Shown here in pieces: positions 6,172-7,292 of a stretch of DNA of 7,292 bases. Both the position numbers and the translations under genes were made by a program. The notes under the pieces are model-generated. The model was not told where the DNA came from, searched no databases, and saw only the letters and a list, made by a program, of their open reading frames with translations. Within the stretch, counting starts at the first letter, position 1; each line of letters starts with the position of its first letter. Location: positions 1-7,292 of the forward strand of contig JBJEQH010000203.1 in NCBI GenBank assembly GCA_051881655.1, in the 5' to 3' direction. This DNA is from Heritagella sp051881655. GTDB lineage: Bacteria > Bacillota > Clostridia > Oscillospirales > Acutalibacteraceae.

Positions 6172-7155
6172 ATGGAAATGATTCAGCGCCCGCGCCGGCT
6201 TCGCCGGAATCCGGTGATCCGCTCTATGGTACGCGAGACCCGTGTCAGCCCCGATTCGCTGATTTATCCCCTGTTTGTCTGCGAGGGGGAGGGCATTCGC
6301 CATGAGATCCCGTCGCTCCCCGGGCAGTACCATTACAGCGTGGATACCCTGCAGAAAGCGGCGGAGGAAACACTGCAGGCCGGGGTGCACGCCATTATGC
6401 TGTTCGGCCTGCCCGGAGAAAAGGATGAAAAGGGCAGCGGCGCCTATGCGGAAAACGGGGTGATCCAGCGGGCTGTGCGGGAACTGAAAAAGAATTTTCC
6501 CGAGCTGTTTGTGATCACCGATGTCTGCCTGTGCGAGTATACCTCCCATGGCCACTGCGGAATGCTCCGCGGCTGTGAGGTGGATAACGACGCTACCCTG
6601 CCGCTGCTTGCCAAAACGGCCCTTTCCCATGTGCAGGCGGGCGCGGATATGGTGGCGCCCTCCGATATGATGGATGGGCGCGTGGCCGCCATCCGCCGCA
6701 CACTGGATCAGAACGGATATACCGATATCCCGATTCTGTCCTATGCGGTCAAATACGCCTCGTCCTTCTACGGGCCTTTCCGCGAGGCCGCCGGATCGGC
6801 CCCGGCGTTCGGCGACCGGAAAAGCTATCAGATGGATTTCCACAACCGCCGGGAAGCTCTGCGGGAAGCGGCCCTCGATGTGGAAGAGGGCGCCGATATC
6901 CTGATAGTGAAGCCCGCCATGAGCTATCTCGATATCGTCCGGGAGTGCCGGGATGCCTTTTCGCTTCCCATTGCGGCGTACAGCGTCAGCGGGGAGTATG
7001 CGATGATCAAGGCCGCCGCCGCCAGGGGATGGATTGACGAGGAAAAGATTGTGTGTGAAGCGGCGGCCGGGGTTTTCCGGGCGGGCGCCTCAATTTTGGA
7101 GACGTACTATGCCAAAGAACTGGCGCAGTTTATGAAAGAAGGAAGAATCGGATGA
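6172..7155 (+). CDS. hemB: Delta-aminolevulinic acid dehydratase (porphobilinogen synthase)
   Basis: Condenses two 5-aminolevulinates to porphobilinogen; cytoplasmic and usually octameric. 327 aa, full length. The N-terminus RPRRLRRNPVIRSMVRET is typical. DVCLCEYTSHGHCG gives the zinc-site cysteines 119, 121 and 129, marking the zinc-dependent rather than the Asp-rich magnesium type. APSDMMDGRV is present. K194 in SYAVKYASSFYGPFR and K247 in IVKPAMSYLD are the two active-site lysines that bind substrate, and GDRKSYQMD and SVSGEYAM are intact. The ATG at 6172 is preferred because AGGAAG (6157-6162) lies 9 nt before it; the second in-frame ATG at 6178 is farther off. It starts 1 nt after the cobA-hemD stop and overlaps hemL by 4 nt, so it lies inside the operon. 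Confidence 0.97.
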   Translation: MEMIQRPRRLRRNPVIRSMVRETRVSPDSLIYPLFVCEGEGIRHEIPSLPGQYHYSVDTLQKAAEETLQAGVHAIMLFGLPGEKDEKGSGAYAENGVIQRAVRELKKNFPELFVITDVCLCEYTSHGHCGMLRGCEVDNDATLPLLAKTALSHVQAGADMVAPSDMMDGRVAAIRRTLDQNGYTDIPILSYAVKYASSFYGPFREAAGSAPAFGDRKSYQMDFHNRREALREAALDVEEGADILIVKPAMSYLDIVRECRDAFSLPIAAYSVSGEYAMIKAAAARGWIDEEKIVCEAAAGVFRAGASILETYYAKELAQFMKEGRIG

Positions 7156-7292
7156 AAACAGACCGTTCCCGGGAACTCTTTGCCCGGGCCCAGCAGGTAA
7201 TTCCCGGCGGGGTGAACAGCCCGGTGCGCGCATTCGGGCCGGTGGGGGGAACTCCGCGGATGATCGTCTCGGCCCATGGGAGCCAATTGACC
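7152..7292 (+). CDS. hemL: Glutamate-1-semialdehyde 2,1-aminomutase, N-terminus (3' partial)
   Basis: Only the first 47 codons are in the window; the frame is open at the edge. FARAQQVIPGGVNSPVRAF followed by a Gly-rich turn is the characteristic N-terminus of this PLP-dependent enzyme, which turns the HemA product into 5-aminolevulinate. The PLP lysine lies beyond the window, so activity cannot be judged. The ATG overlaps the hemB stop as ATGA, and AAGGA at 7139-7143 is 8 nt upstream, inside hemB. Its presence confirms the C5 (glutamate) route to tetrapyrroles. The closest alternatives are other class-III aminotransferases, but the PGGVNSPVRAF signature and operon position favour HemL. Confidence 0.93.
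   Translation, partial: MKTDRSRELFARAQQVIPGGVNSPVRAFGPVGGTPRMIVSAHGSQLT

Overview
The window comes from a GC-rich chromosome, most likely of an anaerobic Firmicute of the class Clostridia (Oscillospiraceae/Lachnospiraceae-like). The evidence is a [FeFe]-hydrogenase H-cluster domain, a small TSCPD-domain protein of a type common in Clostridia, strong AGGAGG-type ribosome binding sites, and a clostridial-style tetrapyrrole gene cluster with two gene fusions. Every gene lies on the + strand and packing is tight. No tRNA, rRNA, CRISPR array or mobile element is visible.

Region 1 (1-771) holds the C-terminal part of a [FeFe]-hydrogenase-type protein, cut by the window edge. It is followed by a 15-bp hairpin that looks like a Rho-independent terminator. 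Region 2 (about 782-1965) is a two-gene unit: a PHP-domain metal-dependent phosphoesterase and an 81-aa TSCPD-domain protein, closed by a second terminator-like hairpin with a long T-tract. Region 3 (1966-2042) is a short AT-rich promoter/leader. It carries a 21-bp imperfect direct repeat 32 bp apart and an inverted half-site upstream, which may be an operator.

Region 4 (2043-7292, continuing past the edge) is an early tetrapyrrole operon in the order hemA-sirC fusion, hemC, cobA-hemD fusion, hemB, hemL (5' end only). GluTR (HemA) reduces glutamyl-tRNA to glutamate-1-semialdehyde. GSAM (HemL) converts this to 5-aminolevulinate, and HemB makes porphobilinogen. HemC makes hydroxymethylbilane, and the HemD domain closes it to uroporphyrinogen III. 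The CobA domain methylates that to precorrin-2, and the SirC domain fused to HemA oxidises precorrin-2 to sirohydrochlorin. The operon therefore encodes a complete route from charged tRNA-Glu to sirohydrochlorin, the precursor of siroheme and of anaerobic cobalamin. No protoheme-branch gene is seen here.

The points most worth a second look are the repeat-bearing hemA leader, the fusion of the first and last enzymes of the route, and the roughly 107-nt out-of-frame overlap of that fusion with hemC. I did not find a clearly new biological system; most of the window is recognisable metabolism.
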